Notes: generated from the sequence alone by a model not told the origin. Shown: positions 1 through 7,418, counted from the first letter of the stretch. The stretch: DNA of 55,847 nt from Prevotella sp. (GCA_016285245.1 JAEEQH010000019.1:1-55847), one strand, 5' to 3'. Numbers and translations are program-made.

Positions 1-1
1 T

Positions 2-109
2 GTGGTGAAGGATCAGATCTCTGCCAAGGTCGAGGACGGCATCCTGACCGTCACCATGCCGAAGACCGAGCCGAAGCAGAAGGTCACCAAGGCCATCGAG
101 GTATCATAA
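2..109 (+). CDS. Hsp20/alpha-crystallin small heat shock protein, C-terminal end (partial)
   Basis: This is the last 35 codons of a gene entering from the left edge. The readable end contains AKVEDGILTVTMPK, the conserved C-terminal strand of the alpha-crystallin domain, followed by a charged tail ending IEVS. Small heat shock proteins of this family hold unfolded cytoplasmic proteins in a refoldable state without using ATP. Only the C-terminus is visible, so length, start and promoter are unknown. A strong hairpin follows at 137-170. The family call is secure; which paralogue it is cannot be said. Confidence 0.85.
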   Translation: MVKDQISAKVEDGILTVTMPKTEPKQKVTKAIEVS

Positions 110-136
110 AGTGATTCCACTTCAAAAAGAATCATT

Positions 137-186
137 GGGGTCGGAGAAGGTGATCACTTTCTCTGACTCCATTCTTATTTTTAATC
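137..186 (+). terminator. Rho-independent terminator after hsp20
   Basis: A 17-nt inverted repeat (137-153 with 154-170) pairs completely if three G-U wobbles on the plus-strand RNA are allowed. A T-rich tract follows (ATTCTTATTTTTAATC). All three wobbles fall where they stabilise the plus-strand transcript, which fits termination of hsp20. Confidence 0.7.
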
Positions 187-309
187 ATCGGGACAGTCCT
201 TCGTTCAAACATCAATACAAAACCGGGTGTTGACAAGGGACAGTACCTGTCATATCTGTCATATTGACGCCTCTCGCGCGTATAGAGTAGGCAAACGGGA
301 AAAGAAGTC

Positions 310-442
310 GCTTATCTCGCTTATCTCGCAGTGGTGGTGCTGCGGGATAAGCGGGATAGTTGCGAGATAGTGCTGGTTCGGGTGCGGGATAAACTGTGTT
401 AGGTGTAGGATCATTGTGAGATAAGCGGGATAAGCGGGATAT
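310..442. repeat. Array of GATAAGCGG / CGCTTATCTC words
   Basis: Words of about 9-10 nt built on GCGGGATAA occur in both orientations: CTTATCTCGC twice near 311-330, GCGGGATAA near 343-356, then three more near 418-442. Divergent spacers separate them. It resembles the other short-word arrays of the window in character but not in sequence. No coding function is supported. Confidence 0.6.
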
Positions 443-515
443 TTCCAGGTTTTGCTTCTATCAACGCGCGTACGTATACGTGCGCACGTATATATATAGT
501 GAAAGGGAAAAATAA

Positions 516-609
516 CCCACACTTCCAACACTTCCCACACCCAGGGACTTATCATTAAGCATTGAGCATTAAGCATTGCATTGGGTGTCAGAAGTGTGGG
601 AAGTGTGGG
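516..609. repeat. 28-nt imperfect inverted repeat with TAAGCAT words in the loop
   Basis: The left arm (516-543, beginning CCCACACTTCC) and right arm (582-609, ending GGAAGTGTGGG) match at about 25 of 28 positions as reverse complements. The 38-nt loop carries TAAGCAT/TGAGCAT units. A T-rich stretch (GTTTTCTTGTTTC) follows the right arm, so a terminator-like role on the plus strand is possible. Confidence 0.65.
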
Positions 610-671
610 GTGTTTTCTTGTTTCAGTAGTATATATTGGTTAAAAATTGGTGTTCGTGACCCGGCCGTCTG

Positions 672-777
672 AAAAGGTGACCTTTAGCGACGAAAGGATG
701 ACCTTTAGCCGCGAAAAGGTGGTCTTTACAATTCTAAAGGTGACCTTTAGCGGCGAAAAGGTCATCTTATCGCGCAT
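672..777. repeat. Degenerate 21-nt tandem array, AAAGGTGACCTTTAGCG type
   Basis: Consecutive units start at 672, 693, 714, 736 and 756 with lengths 21, 21, 22, 20 and 22. The first, second and fourth share (A)AAGG-TGACCTTTAGC; the others are degenerate. Each good unit contains AGGTGACCT, itself a short palindrome. A second 21-nt array with a different but similarly built unit lies at 29897-30017. Confidence 0.7.
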
Positions 778-847
778 AAAGATACGCTTTTCATAAGGAT
801 TCAAGGAAAAAGTGGTGGGGGATGGGGAGTATGTCGGGAATTATTTG

Positions 848-855
848 TAATTTTG
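848..855 (+). promoter_or_regulatory. Predicted -7 element of rsmG (TAATTTTG)
   Basis: A perfect match to the Bacteroidetes -7 consensus TAnnTTTG, 23 nt before the chosen rsmG start. No clear -33 TTTG is visible at the usual spacing. The element lies inside the longer open frame starting at 822, which argues for the downstream ATG at 879. Confidence 0.55.
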
Positions 856-878
856 CAGCCAAAGAAGTGAAGGTGACT

Positions 879-1499
879 ATGGAGAAGATACTGAGATATT
901 TCCCTGAGCTGACGGACGGGCAGCGGCAGCAGCTGGCGATGCTCGACGGGCTGTACAGGGAGTGGAACGCGAAGATCAACGTGGTGTCGCGCAAGGACAT
1001 CGACAACCTGTACGAGCACCATGTGCTCCACTCGCTGGCCATCGCTAAGGCGTACGGCTTCCAGGCGGGGACGGAGATCCTGGACTTCGGCACGGGTGGC
1101 GGCTTCCCCGGCATCCCGCTGGCCATCGTGCTGCCCCAATGCCGTTTCCGACTGATTGACGGTACGGGGAAGAAGATCCGCGTGGCGCAGGAGGTGATCA
1201 AGGCGACGGGGCTGACGAACTGCGAGGCGGTACACCGTCGCGGCGAGGAGGAGCAGGGCCACTACGACTTCGTGGTGAGCCGTGCGGTAATGCCCCTACC
1301 CGACTTGCTGAAGATTGTGCGAAAAAACATCGCGAAGGAACAGCGCAACGCGGCAGCGAACGGCGTCATCTGCCTGAAGGGCGGCATGCTGGACGAAGAG
1401 CTACGCAGCTTCCGTCGCGTGGCTGAGGTGCAGGACATCAGCACGTGGTTCGCGGAGGAGTGGTTCAAGGAGAAATTCGTCGTGTACGTTCCGGCGTAG
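879..1499 (+). CDS. rsmG: 16S rRNA (guanine-527-N7)-methyltransferase RsmG (GidB)
   Basis: Transfers a methyl group from S-adenosylmethionine to N7 of G527 in 16S rRNA, the position tied to streptomycin response. The 206-residue product has the usual family length. It shows the hallmark WNAKINVVSRKD (29-40), HVLHSL (48-53) and the SAM-binding loop LDFGTGGGFPGIP (68-80). The frame is open from ATG 822, but ATG 879 is preferred because residue 1 there matches the family N-terminus and the -7 promoter element at 848-855 lies upstream of it. It stands alone after a long repeat-rich gap and is followed by AATTGAA and TAAGCAT words. Confidence 0.93.
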   Translation: MEKILRYFPELTDGQRQQLAMLDGLYREWNAKINVVSRKDIDNLYEHHVLHSLAIAKAYGFQAGTEILDFGTGGGFPGIPLAIVLPQCRFRLIDGTGKKIRVAQEVIKATGLTNCEAVHRRGEEEQGHYDFVVSRAVMPLPDLLKIVRKNIAKEQRNAAANGVICLKGGMLDEELRSFRRVAEVQDISTWFAEEWFKEKFVVYVPA

Positions 1500-1502
1500 G
1501 AA

Positions 1503-1575
1503 AATGTAAAAATTGAAAAATTGAAGAATTGAAGTTTTTAAGCATTGAGCATTAAGCATTAAGCATTGAGCATTG
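1503..1575 (+). repeat. AATTGAA words followed by TAAGCAT/TGAGCAT units
   Basis: After the rsmG stop come AATTGAAAAATTGAAGAATTG words and then about five 7-nt units of TAAGCAT or TGAGCAT running to the MBL start codon. Read along the downstream gene, the words carry TGA or TAA in several frames. Two word classes are juxtaposed in one gap. Confidence 0.8.
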
Positions 1576-2217
1576 ATGAAGATTAGGACGTTTGTATGCA
1601 ATATGCTGCAGGAGAACTGCTACGTCGTGAGCGACGAGAGCGGCGAGGCGGTGGTGGTCGACTGCGGGGCGCTCTACGAGGCTGAGCGTCAGGCCATTGG
1701 TGACTATATTGAGCAGGAGGGGCTGCGGGTGACGCACGTGGTGTGCACGCACGCACACTTCGACCATTGCTTCGGTCTGGAGGCGCTGTGGCGACGTTTC
1801 GGCGTGAAGCCCGAGCTGCCGCAGGAGGACGAGTCGCTGGCGGACCTCGACCGCCAGATGCGCCAGATGATGGGTGAGCCGTACGAGGAGGAGCAGGCGC
1901 CGCTGGGGCCGTTCTACGGCGACGGGGCGGTATTCACGTTCGGCACGCACCGTCTGGTGGCGATGGCTACACCGGGCCACTCTCGCGGATCGTGCTGCCT
2001 GTACTGCGAGGCTGAGGACGTCCTGTTCTCGGGCGACACGCTGTTCTGCCAGAGCATCGGCCGTACGGACCTGCCGGGCGGCGACTGGATGGAGATGCAG
2101 CGGAGCCTCAGACGGCTGGCCCAGCTGCCGCCAGCCACACGCGTGCTACCGGGCCACGGACCGGAGACGACCATCGCACGGGAGCTGCAAGTGAATCCGT
2201 ACCTGAGGAAGAATTGA
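1576..2217 (+). CDS. MBL-fold metallo-hydrolase (glyoxalase II-like)
   Basis: A 213-residue cytoplasmic metallo-beta-lactamase-fold hydrolase. The metal site is complete: THAHFDH (58-64), H135 in TPGHS, D154 in SGDTLF and H194 in PGHGPET. This set is typical of the YcbL/glyoxalase II-like group, which hydrolyses thioesters such as hydroxyacyl-glutathione, but Bacteroidales substrates are unsettled, so I name only the fold. ATG 1576 follows the last TAAGCAT-type unit directly; a TTG one codon upstream is less likely. The gene converges on the DUF1232 gene with only five bases between their stops. Confidence 0.88.
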   Translation: MKIRTFVCNMLQENCYVVSDESGEAVVVDCGALYEAERQAIGDYIEQEGLRVTHVVCTHAHFDHCFGLEALWRRFGVKPELPQEDESLADLDRQMRQMMGEPYEEEQAPLGPFYGDGAVFTFGTHRLVAMATPGHSRGSCCLYCEAEDVLFSGDTLFCQSIGRTDLPGGDWMEMQRSLRRLAQLPPATRVLPGHGPETTIARELQVNPYLRKN

Positions 2218-2222
2218 AGGAC

Positions 2223-2606
2223 TCACTCGAAGAGGGTGTCAATCTCCTGAATCTCGTCCTCGTCGAACCACTTGCTGAGCCGCTCCTTGGCGCGCTCCTT
2301 CACCTCTGGGTCGACGTCGACCCAAATCTTTTTCAGCACATAGAGCAGGACGGCGAGGTCGTCGGTCAAGCCGGCGATAGGTATGGCATCGGGGATGACG
2401 TCGATGGGGCTGATCATGTAGCCCAGGGCGCCAACGATAATGGCCTTGTCCTTGGTGCTGATCTTATCGCTCTGCAGGGTATAGTACAGCAGCAGGGCAG
2501 CATAGACCAGCTTGGCGCCGGCACGCTTGGCGATGCGCGAAATCTTCTCAACGAAGTCCTTCTGCGAGAACTTGTTGGCATAGCTCATGAAATCGGGTAG
2601 TTCCAT
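2223..2606 (-). CDS. DUF1232 (YkvA-type) small membrane protein
   Basis: A 127-residue protein with the DUF1232 signature at 60-90: ALGYMISPIDVIPD, then AGLTDDLAVLLYV. This short region forms a membrane-associated hairpin in family models. The N-terminal half is basic and amphipathic; the C-terminus is acidic (DEDEIQEIDTLFE). The biochemical role of the family is unknown. It is the most distal gene of a leftward group with the DUF1460 and DUF4421 genes, 21 bases after the DUF1460 stop, so co-transcription is plausible. Confidence 0.85.
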   Translation of the reverse strand: MELPDFMSYANKFSQKDFVEKISRIAKRAGAKLVYAALLLYYTLQSDKISTKDKAIIVGALGYMISPIDVIPDAIPIAGLTDDLAVLLYVLKKIWVDVDPEVKERAKERLSKWFDEDEIQEIDTLFE

Positions 2607-2627
2607 ATTAATGTCTGGTTTAGGGTT

Positions 2628-3482
2628 TTACGGGTTATTATTGATTCTCACGATACGGATGCCCGTATGCGAGGGATGTTTCGACAGATACTCGCCCAGC
2701 GTCATCGGCTCCTCGACGACACGCTTGTGGAGCTGCGAGGCGTTGAGCAGGTGGAGACCGTCGGCACGCCAGACGGCGAAGCCCAGGTGGGCGATGTCGA
2801 GGCCGGCCTTGTTGCAGGTGATGGCGATGATGTCGCCGTCGTGAACGGCCTGCCGCATCTCGGGAGTGTTGCGCACCTGCTGCTTGGGAATGTAGCGGTA
2901 CTGCAGTCCGCGCAGGCTGTCCTCCGTAGCCTTGATGAGCGGCACCAGGGCTGGCTGCTCGCGCAGGGCGCGGTAGGCCTGGGGATGGCGGCTCATGTAG
3001 CTGACGTCGATGGTCTGCAGGGCGGTGAACGGCGGCACGGGAGCCTGCTGCTCGGTGACCAGCTGGCGGCGCTCGTTGTCGCGTATCCAGTCGGTGAAGT
3101 AGTGCAGGCGACTGGCGTAGCCGTCGAGCCGTCCGTCGCGGTAGCGCAGCTGCACCAGCGCGTTCATGAAGTCGCGGACGGTGTAGAGGTGCCGGCGGGC
3201 GCAGAGCGTCAGGGCGGCAACGTTCTCGACGAGCGTCGTGCAGTCCAGCTGGCGCGTGTTCACCACGAGCTGTTCCTCGCGATTCACCTCGAGGGTGTGT
3301 GCCACGTAGGGCCGTCCCAGGAACTGGCGTGCGAAGTGGAGCTCGAGGTTCGTCGTCGCCGGCAGGTGGCGCGCCTCGCTGAGCAGGCGGCTAACGAGCT
3401 GCGTGTCGGCCTCGATGACGGTCTGTGCCCTCAGCACCACCGTCAGCATCACGCCTATTATTATGATAATATACCTTTTCAA
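2628..3482 (-). CDS. DUF1460 secreted amidase-like protein (NlpC/P60-type fold)
   Basis: A 284-residue exported protein. An N-terminal signal (KRYIIIIIGVMLTVV, cleavage near LRAQ) precedes a DUF1460 domain with the conserved QLDCTTLVEN motif; Cys81 is the probable nucleophile. A later segment, DIAHLGFAV, carries the likely catalytic His. DUF1460 proteins have the papain/NlpC-P60 fold and are thought to cut cell-wall peptides, sometimes as N-acetylmuramoyl-L-alanine amidases. The start is a TTG at 3480-3482 that overlaps the TGA of DUF4421 (TTGA), and that TTG sits inside an AATTGAAAA word. No ATG upstream keeps the frame, and the signal peptide supports this start. Confidence 0.85.
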   Translation of the reverse strand: MKRYIIIIIGVMLTVVLRAQTVIEADTQLVSRLLSEARHLPATTNLELHFARQFLGRPYVAHTLEVNREEQLVVNTRQLDCTTLVENVAALTLCARRHLYTVRDFMNALVQLRYRDGRLDGYASRLHYFTDWIRDNERRQLVTEQQAPVPPFTALQTIDVSYMSRHPQAYRALREQPALVPLIKATEDSLRGLQYRYIPKQQVRNTPEMRQAVHDGDIIAITCNKAGLDIAHLGFAVWRADGLHLLNASQLHKRVVEEPMTLGEYLSKHPSHTGIRIVRINNNP

Positions 3483-4534
3483 TTTTTCAATTTTCTCTTA
3501 TATTTCCCTTTCATTCCGAAGTTAAAGCCTGCGTAGAGGTTAATGCTCCCGAAGGTGTTGTTCGTACGGAATCGGGACTTGTGGTAGTTGTTCGTACGCA
3601 CGATGGCGCTCATGCCGACATACCACTTCATGTTGTTGTAGACCACACCGAGGCGGCCCACAGCGTCGACGTTCACCTTCTCGAAGCTGAAGCCCGCGGC
3701 CGCATCGCCGTCGACGTCGCCCATCGACTTCTTGTAGGCCAGGGAGAGCTGTCCGCTGACCCCAACGAGCCAATGGTTCGGCAGCACCTGGTTCCACGCA
3801 TAGCCGCCCGACAGGGAGTAGTCGGTATACTGCAGGTGGCGGAAGTAGAGGCTGCTGTCGAGCTGAGCCACGCCGGGGCCCAGGTAGTGGTCGAACGTCT
3901 GCTGCAGCTTCTGGTGGTCGAAGTCCAGGGAGTTGCGCGTGTAGCCGATGCCGGCAATGGGCGAGCCGCACGACACCTTCTGGAGCGTGCTCTGTGCGAA
4001 GGCGGCAGGATAGGAGAAGCGTCCGTGGTTGAAGATGTAGTAGACGCCGATGCCCGTGATGCCGGCGCTGACGCCGTCGAAGGGGACACCCTCCAGCGGA
4101 CGCGTCTCGACGTCGTCGCCCAGCATGACGCTGCGCAGCTTGTAGTCGCTGCCCGTGCGGCGGTAGAAGAGGTCCACGCCAATCTGCGACGAGTAGATGC
4201 TCAGGTCCAGCTCGCGCTTCTGCAGGTCGTTGCTGAACCCGAGGTTTTTCAAGTCGAACGAGTAGCCGCCGAAGAACCAGCGCCACCCGACGTAGGGTCC
4301 GATCTTCATCTTCGGGTCGGGCGACAGCCTCATCTCCTGTCCGTTCTGGCTGACGATGCTGTACTGGTCGATGACGTAGGTCGTCTGCAGCATCACCGTC
4401 AGGTTGTAGTGCTGGGGTTCTATGTAGAGCGTGTCCAGACGGTCGAAGCCACGGATGATGCGGCGCAGGAAACTCATGCCGAGCGCCTCCTGTGCAAACA
4501 TCACAATCATCAGCAGAATCAACAGTCTGGTCAT
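3479..4534 (-). CDS. DUF4421 outer-membrane-associated protein
   Basis: A 351-residue protein with a signal peptide (TRLLILLMIVMFAQEALG) and the DUF4421 pattern: an early FDRLDTLYIEPQHYN, a WRWFFGGYSFDL strand, and many alternating aromatic strands ending in LYAGFNFGMKGKYKRKLKN. This looks like an outer-membrane beta-barrel of about 300 residues. Its function is unknown. Its stop overlaps the DUF1460 start by four bases (translational coupling), so the two probably act together at the envelope. Upstream lies a short array of GATAAGAGAT words (4535-4564). Confidence 0.82.
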   Translation of the reverse strand: MTRLLILLMIVMFAQEALGMSFLRRIIRGFDRLDTLYIEPQHYNLTVMLQTTYVIDQYSIVSQNGQEMRLSPDPKMKIGPYVGWRWFFGGYSFDLKNLGFSNDLQKRELDLSIYSSQIGVDLFYRRTGSDYKLRSVMLGDDVETRPLEGVPFDGVSAGITGIGVYYIFNHGRFSYPAAFAQSTLQKVSCGSPIAGIGYTRNSLDFDHQKLQQTFDHYLGPGVAQLDSSLYFRHLQYTDYSLSGGYAWNQVLPNHWLVGVSGQLSLAYKKSMGDVDGDAAAGFSFEKVNVDAVGRLGVVYNNMKWYVGMSAIVRTNNYHKSRFRTNNTFGSINLYAGFNFGMKGKYKRKLKN

Positions 4535-4564
4535 CCCTATCTCTTATCTATTATCTCTTATCTC
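4535..4564 (-). repeat. GATAAGAGATAA words upstream of DUF4421
   Basis: On the minus strand this gap reads GAGATAAGAGATAATAGATA and similar, leading into the DUF4421 ATG. The words hold TAA and TAG on the coding strand. The same word recurs at 44974-44992 in plus orientation. Confidence 0.75.
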
Positions 4565-5548
4565 TCAAATTTTCCCCAGTATCCGGTCCATCACCCAGTT
4601 GACGGGCGTGGCCGAGACGCTGGTACACGTGCAGACGGAGAGGCCCTGCAGGTGCTCCACGACGTTCTTGATCAGCGGGAACTGCACGCACGGCGGGTTG
4701 GGCACCTCAAGGGTCTGCGAGCCCTCGCTGGTATGCAGGCGGATGGGCTTGTAGTCGAAGACGGAGAAACTCAACGACCCGCGGTCGCCCACAATTTCGA
4801 TGCGGTCCTCGTGGGCCGACTCGTGGGCCACGAAGCACCAGGAGGCGGAGCCCGGCAGGCCGTTCTCGAAGCGGAAGCAGGCGCTCACCGTGTCCTCGGC
4901 CGCGTACAGTCCGCCGCGGTTGGCAACGATGCCGTGGACGTCGAGGATGACGCCGAACATCTCCTGCAGGAGGTCCAGCTGGTGGGGTGCCAGGTCGTAG
5001 AAGTAGCCACCCCCGGCAATGTCGGGCTGCAGTCGCCACGGCAGCTGCCCCGCCTGCCCGTAGTCCAGCTCGCGCGGCGGCACGGCGAAGCGGATGTGGA
5101 CGTTGATGACGCGGCCGATGATGCCGTCGTCGACAATCTGCCGCACCTTCTGGAAGTAAGGCAGATAGCGGCGGTAGTAGGCCACGAAGCAGGGGATGCC
5201 CGTCTGCTCCGAGATGCGGTTTACACGCGCACAGTCCTCGTAGCTCGCCGCCAGCGGTTTCTCCACGTAAACAGGCTTGCCCGCCTTCATCGCCATGATG
5301 GCGTAGGTGGCGTGACTCGACGGCGGCGTGGCAATGTAGACAGCGTTGACGTCAGGGTCGTCGATGAGCTCCTGGGCGTCGGTATACCATTTCGGTATGT
5401 TGCGGCGCACGGCATAGTTGCGGGCGTGCTCCTCGCGGCGGCTCATCACGGCCACCACGCTGCTGCCCGCCACGTCGCTGAAGGCAGGGCCGCTCTTCTT
5501 CTCCGTGACCTCGCCACAACCGATGAATCCCCATCTGATTTCTTTCAT
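4565..5548 (-). CDS. Gfo/Idh/MocA family oxidoreductase
   Basis: A 327-residue NAD(P)-dependent sugar or polyol dehydrogenase. The Rossmann loop is GFIGCGEVTEKKSG (8-20), and the family EKP motif is at 96-98 (KPVYVEKPLA), its Lys being the usual catalytic residue. The substrate-domain motif GGGYFYDLAPHQLD ends near 192 with the conserved Asp and His. The substrate cannot be read from sequence. ATG 5548 is chosen over an upstream start at 5587 because the -7 promoter element lies at 5567-5574, inside the longer frame. Transcribed divergently from hisB. Confidence 0.9.
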   Translation of the reverse strand: MKEIRWGFIGCGEVTEKKSGPAFSDVAGSSVVAVMSRREEHARNYAVRRNIPKWYTDAQELIDDPDVNAVYIATPPSSHATYAIMAMKAGKPVYVEKPLAASYEDCARVNRISEQTGIPCFVAYYRRYLPYFQKVRQIVDDGIIGRVINVHIRFAVPPRELDYGQAGQLPWRLQPDIAGGGYFYDLAPHQLDLLQEMFGVILDVHGIVANRGGLYAAEDTVSACFRFENGLPGSASWCFVAHESAHEDRIEIVGDRGSLSFSVFDYKPIRLHTSEGSQTLEVPNPPCVQFPLIKNVVEHLQGLSVCTCTSVSATPVNWVMDRILGKI

Positions 5549-5566
5549 CTCAGCAGAATTTTGGTG

Positions 5567-5574
5567 CAAAGGTA
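5567..5574 (-). promoter_or_regulatory. -7 element (TACCTTTG) of the Gfo/Idh gene
   Basis: A perfect TAnnTTTG on the minus strand, 18 nt before the chosen ATG. The -33 position falls in ATTCACAATTCAT words and shows no TTTG. Confidence 0.55.
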
Positions 5575-5576
5575 CG

Positions 5577-5612
5577 AAATAATTCACAATTCATAATTCA
5601 CAATTCACAATT
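5577..5612. repeat. AATTCACAATTCAT words between divergent genes
   Basis: Direct copies of AATTCACA and AATTCATA fill the divergent promoter region of the oxidoreductase and hisB. On the minus strand they read GAATTGTGAATTATG, with TGA stops. Confidence 0.75.
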
Positions 5613-5618
5613 ATTTAG

Positions 5619-5626
5619 TAACTTTG
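5619..5626 (+). promoter_or_regulatory. -7 element (TAACTTTG) of hisB
   Basis: A perfect TAnnTTTG, 26 nt upstream of the hisB ATG and back to back with the leftward promoter at 5567-5574. The -33 box is not recognisable within the word repeats. Confidence 0.55.
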
Positions 5627-5652
5627 CAACGTAAAATAACAATTCAACAGTC

Positions 5653-6729
5653 ATGAAACAACAGCGCATACTCTTTATAGACCGCGACGGCACCCTCATC
5701 GAGGAGCCTGCCGACGAGCAGATCGACGCCTTCGAGAAACTGAAGTTCACACCCGGCATGTTCCGTAACCTGGCCTTCATACGCCAGAAGCTCGACTTCC
5801 GCTTCGTCATGGTGAGCAACCAGGACGGCCTTGGCACCGCCTCGTTCCCCGAGGACACCTTCTGGCCCGTCCACAACTTCATCCTCCAGACGCTGGAGGG
5901 CGAGGGCATCACCTTCGACGAGCAGCTCATAGACCGCCACTTCCCCGAGGACAACGCCCCCACGCGCAAGCCGGGTACAGCAATGGTCGAGAAATACATG
6001 AACAATCCGCTGTATGATATTGAGAATTCGTATGTTATAGGCGACCGTGAGACTGACGCAGAGTTTGCCCGCAACATCGGTTGCAAGGCACTCATCCTGG
6101 GGCGCGACGGCATGACATGGGACCGCATAGCCGAGCTGCTCTTTGCAGGCGAAAGGACGGCCGAAGTGCGCCGTACGACGAAAGAGACGGACATATATAT
6201 TAAGGTGAACCTCGACGGCTCCGGCCAGTGTGACATCGCCACGGGACTCGGGTTCTTCGACCACATGCTGGAGCAGATAGGCAAGCACGGCGGACTGGAC
6301 CTGACCATCCATACCGACGGTGACCTCCACGTGGACGAACACCACACCATCGAGGACACCGCCCTGGCCCTCGGCGAGTGTCTGCTGAAAGCCCTCGGCG
6401 ACAAGCGCGGCACGGAGCGCTACGGATACTCCTTGCCCATGGACGACTGCCTGTGCCAGGTGTGCCTCGACTTCGGCGGACGTCCCTGGCTCGTCTGGGA
6501 CGCCGAGTTCCACCGCGAGCACGTCGGCGACATGCCCACGGAGATGTTCCTACACTTCTTCAAGAGCCTCAGCGACGCCGCCCGCATGAACCTCAACATC
6601 AAGGCCCGCGGCGAGAACGAGCACCACAAGATCGAGGGCATCTTCAAGGCCTTGGCCCGCAGCATCAAGATGGCCGTCCGCCGCGACGTCTACCACTACG
6701 AGCTGCCCTCGACGAAGGGGATGCTGTAA
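5653..6729 (+). CDS. hisB: Bifunctional histidinol-phosphatase / imidazoleglycerol-phosphate dehydratase HisB
   Basis: Catalyses two steps of histidine synthesis: dehydration of imidazoleglycerol-phosphate, and hydrolysis of histidinol-phosphate. The 358-residue length matches bifunctional HisB. The N-terminal HAD phosphatase has [11 protein letters not shown] with Asp10 and Asp12. The dehydratase begins near 168 and contains GLGFFDHML, the metal motif DEHHTIED and ENEHHKIEG. The gene has its own promoter, and 3.3 kb of unrelated genes separate it from hisG-hisD-hisC. An AT-rich segment at 6191-6207 (ATATATTAAGGTG) stands out from the GC-rich coding sequence. Confidence 0.96.
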   Translation: MKQQRILFIDRDGTLIEEPADEQIDAFEKLKFTPGMFRNLAFIRQKLDFRFVMVSNQDGLGTASFPEDTFWPVHNFILQTLEGEGITFDEQLIDRHFPEDNAPTRKPGTAMVEKYMNNPLYDIENSYVIGDRETDAEFARNIGCKALILGRDGMTWDRIAELLFAGERTAEVRRTTKETDIYIKVNLDGSGQCDIATGLGFFDHMLEQIGKHGGLDLTIHTDGDLHVDEHHTIEDTALALGECLLKALGDKRGTERYGYSLPMDDCLCQVCLDFGGRPWLVWDAEFHREHVGDMPTEMFLHFFKSLSDAARMNLNIKARGENEHHKIEGIFKALARSIKMAVRRDVYHYELPSTKGML

Positions 6730-6753
6730 TTTGCGTAAAAAACATGACTTCTT

Positions 6754-6782
6754 TGTAACAAACTCAAAAGATTACCCGTATA
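6754..6782 (+). promoter_or_regulatory. Candidate ECF-type promoter of the sigma factor cassette
   Basis: TGTAAC (6754-6759), a 17-nt spacer and CGTATA (6777-6782) resemble the AAC-type -35 and CGT-type -10 elements used by ECF sigma factors. It lies about 60 nt before the first DUF4252 gene, and no TAnnTTTG element is seen, so autoregulation by the encoded sigma factor is plausible. Confidence 0.4.
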
Positions 6783-6843
6783 TAGAGATAGAAGCGTTCA
6801 TCGATGACACTTTACATCATGTGAAAAAGTAACAACAAAAAGA

Positions 6844-7383
6844 ATGAAAGTGATGAATAAACTATCTAAGAATGAGAGTCCTTTGAGGACTATGAAGAGG
6901 CTGGCCGTCTGTGCCATGTTAGTACTGATCTGTGTCAGCGCCAATGCCCGCAACAAGGCCTTCGACGAACTGGAGAAGATTCAGGACGTGGAGTGCGTCC
7001 ACCTCAACAAGATGCTATTGAAAATGGCCGCCATGAGTGGCGAGGGCGTACACGTTGGCGAAAGTATTAACATCGGCGGTAACGTCAACGGCATCGACGT
7101 ACTCAAACAGATTGACGACTTGAAGGTCTACACCACCGAGAGTGAGAAAGCGATAGAAGAAATGAAGACTATCGTCCTCAAAATTCTGAAAGACAAAGAG
7201 TGGGAGCCGCTCGTAGAAGCCAATGAAGATGGCGAGGCGGTCAAGATCTATCAGGCTCGGAAGGGTAAGAAAATCACCAACATCATATTTGCATTGGAGG
7301 ACAACGAGGCGACGCTGGTCATCCTCAGCGGTACATTCGACATCGGCAAGCTGATTCAGCAACAGGCTGAAGCGGAAAACTGA
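6844..7383 (+). CDS. DUF4252 domain protein (first copy)
   Basis: A 179-residue exported protein of the Bacteroidetes DUF4252 family. The signal-like segment is MKRLAVCAMLVLICVSANA, so the second in-frame ATG at 6892 may be the true start; ATG 6844 would add 16 residues. The mature part has the family order: a FDELEKIQDVECVHLNK opening, a central DDLKVYTTE and a late ALEDNEATLVILSGTFDI. The function is unknown. It heads a cassette with an ECF sigma factor, a single-pass membrane protein and a second DUF4252 gene, suggesting an envelope sensor or target. The sequence before ATG 6892 can form a small hairpin (AGTCC/GGACT). Confidence 0.82.
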   Translation: MKVMNKLSKNESPLRTMKRLAVCAMLVLICVSANARNKAFDELEKIQDVECVHLNKMLLKMAAMSGEGVHVGESINIGGNVNGIDVLKQIDDLKVYTTESEKAIEEMKTIVLKILKDKEWEPLVEANEDGEAVKIYQARKGKKITNIIFALEDNEATLVILSGTFDIGKLIQQQAEAEN

Positions 7384-7418
7384 GTGTAGAGGAGAGCCAA
7401 GAAGCTGAAGCGTAGCCA

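Larger units (their letters stand above)
110..878. other. Repeat-rich intergenic island between hsp20 and rsmG
   Basis: About 770 bases without a credible gene. From left to right it holds a terminator hairpin (137-170), short direct repeats around CTGTCATAT (near 250-265), an array of GATAAGCGG-like words in both orientations (310-442), an alternating purine-pyrimidine run (about 470-500), a 28-nt imperfect inverted repeat enclosing TAAGCAT words (516-609), a degenerate 21-nt tandem array (672-777), and the rsmG promoter (848-855). Open frames here are repeat-derived and unlike any protein family. Confidence 0.8.

Noticed and set aside
259..576. 105-residue leftward open frame in the first gap
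   Set aside because: It starts in TAAGCAT words (MLNAQCLM) and its YPAYPAYL and ISEIS stretches are translations of the GATAAGCGG repeats. No family resemblance or promoter.
822..878. Longer rsmG start at ATG 822
   Set aside because: The -7 promoter element lies at 848-855, inside this extension, and the extra residues do not resemble the family N-terminus.
3581..5596. 671-residue open frame on the plus strand opposite DUF4421 and the oxidoreductase
   Set aside because: Antisense shadow of two well-supported genes; composition is Val/Ala/Asp/His-rich as expected from the reverse strand of GC-rich codons.
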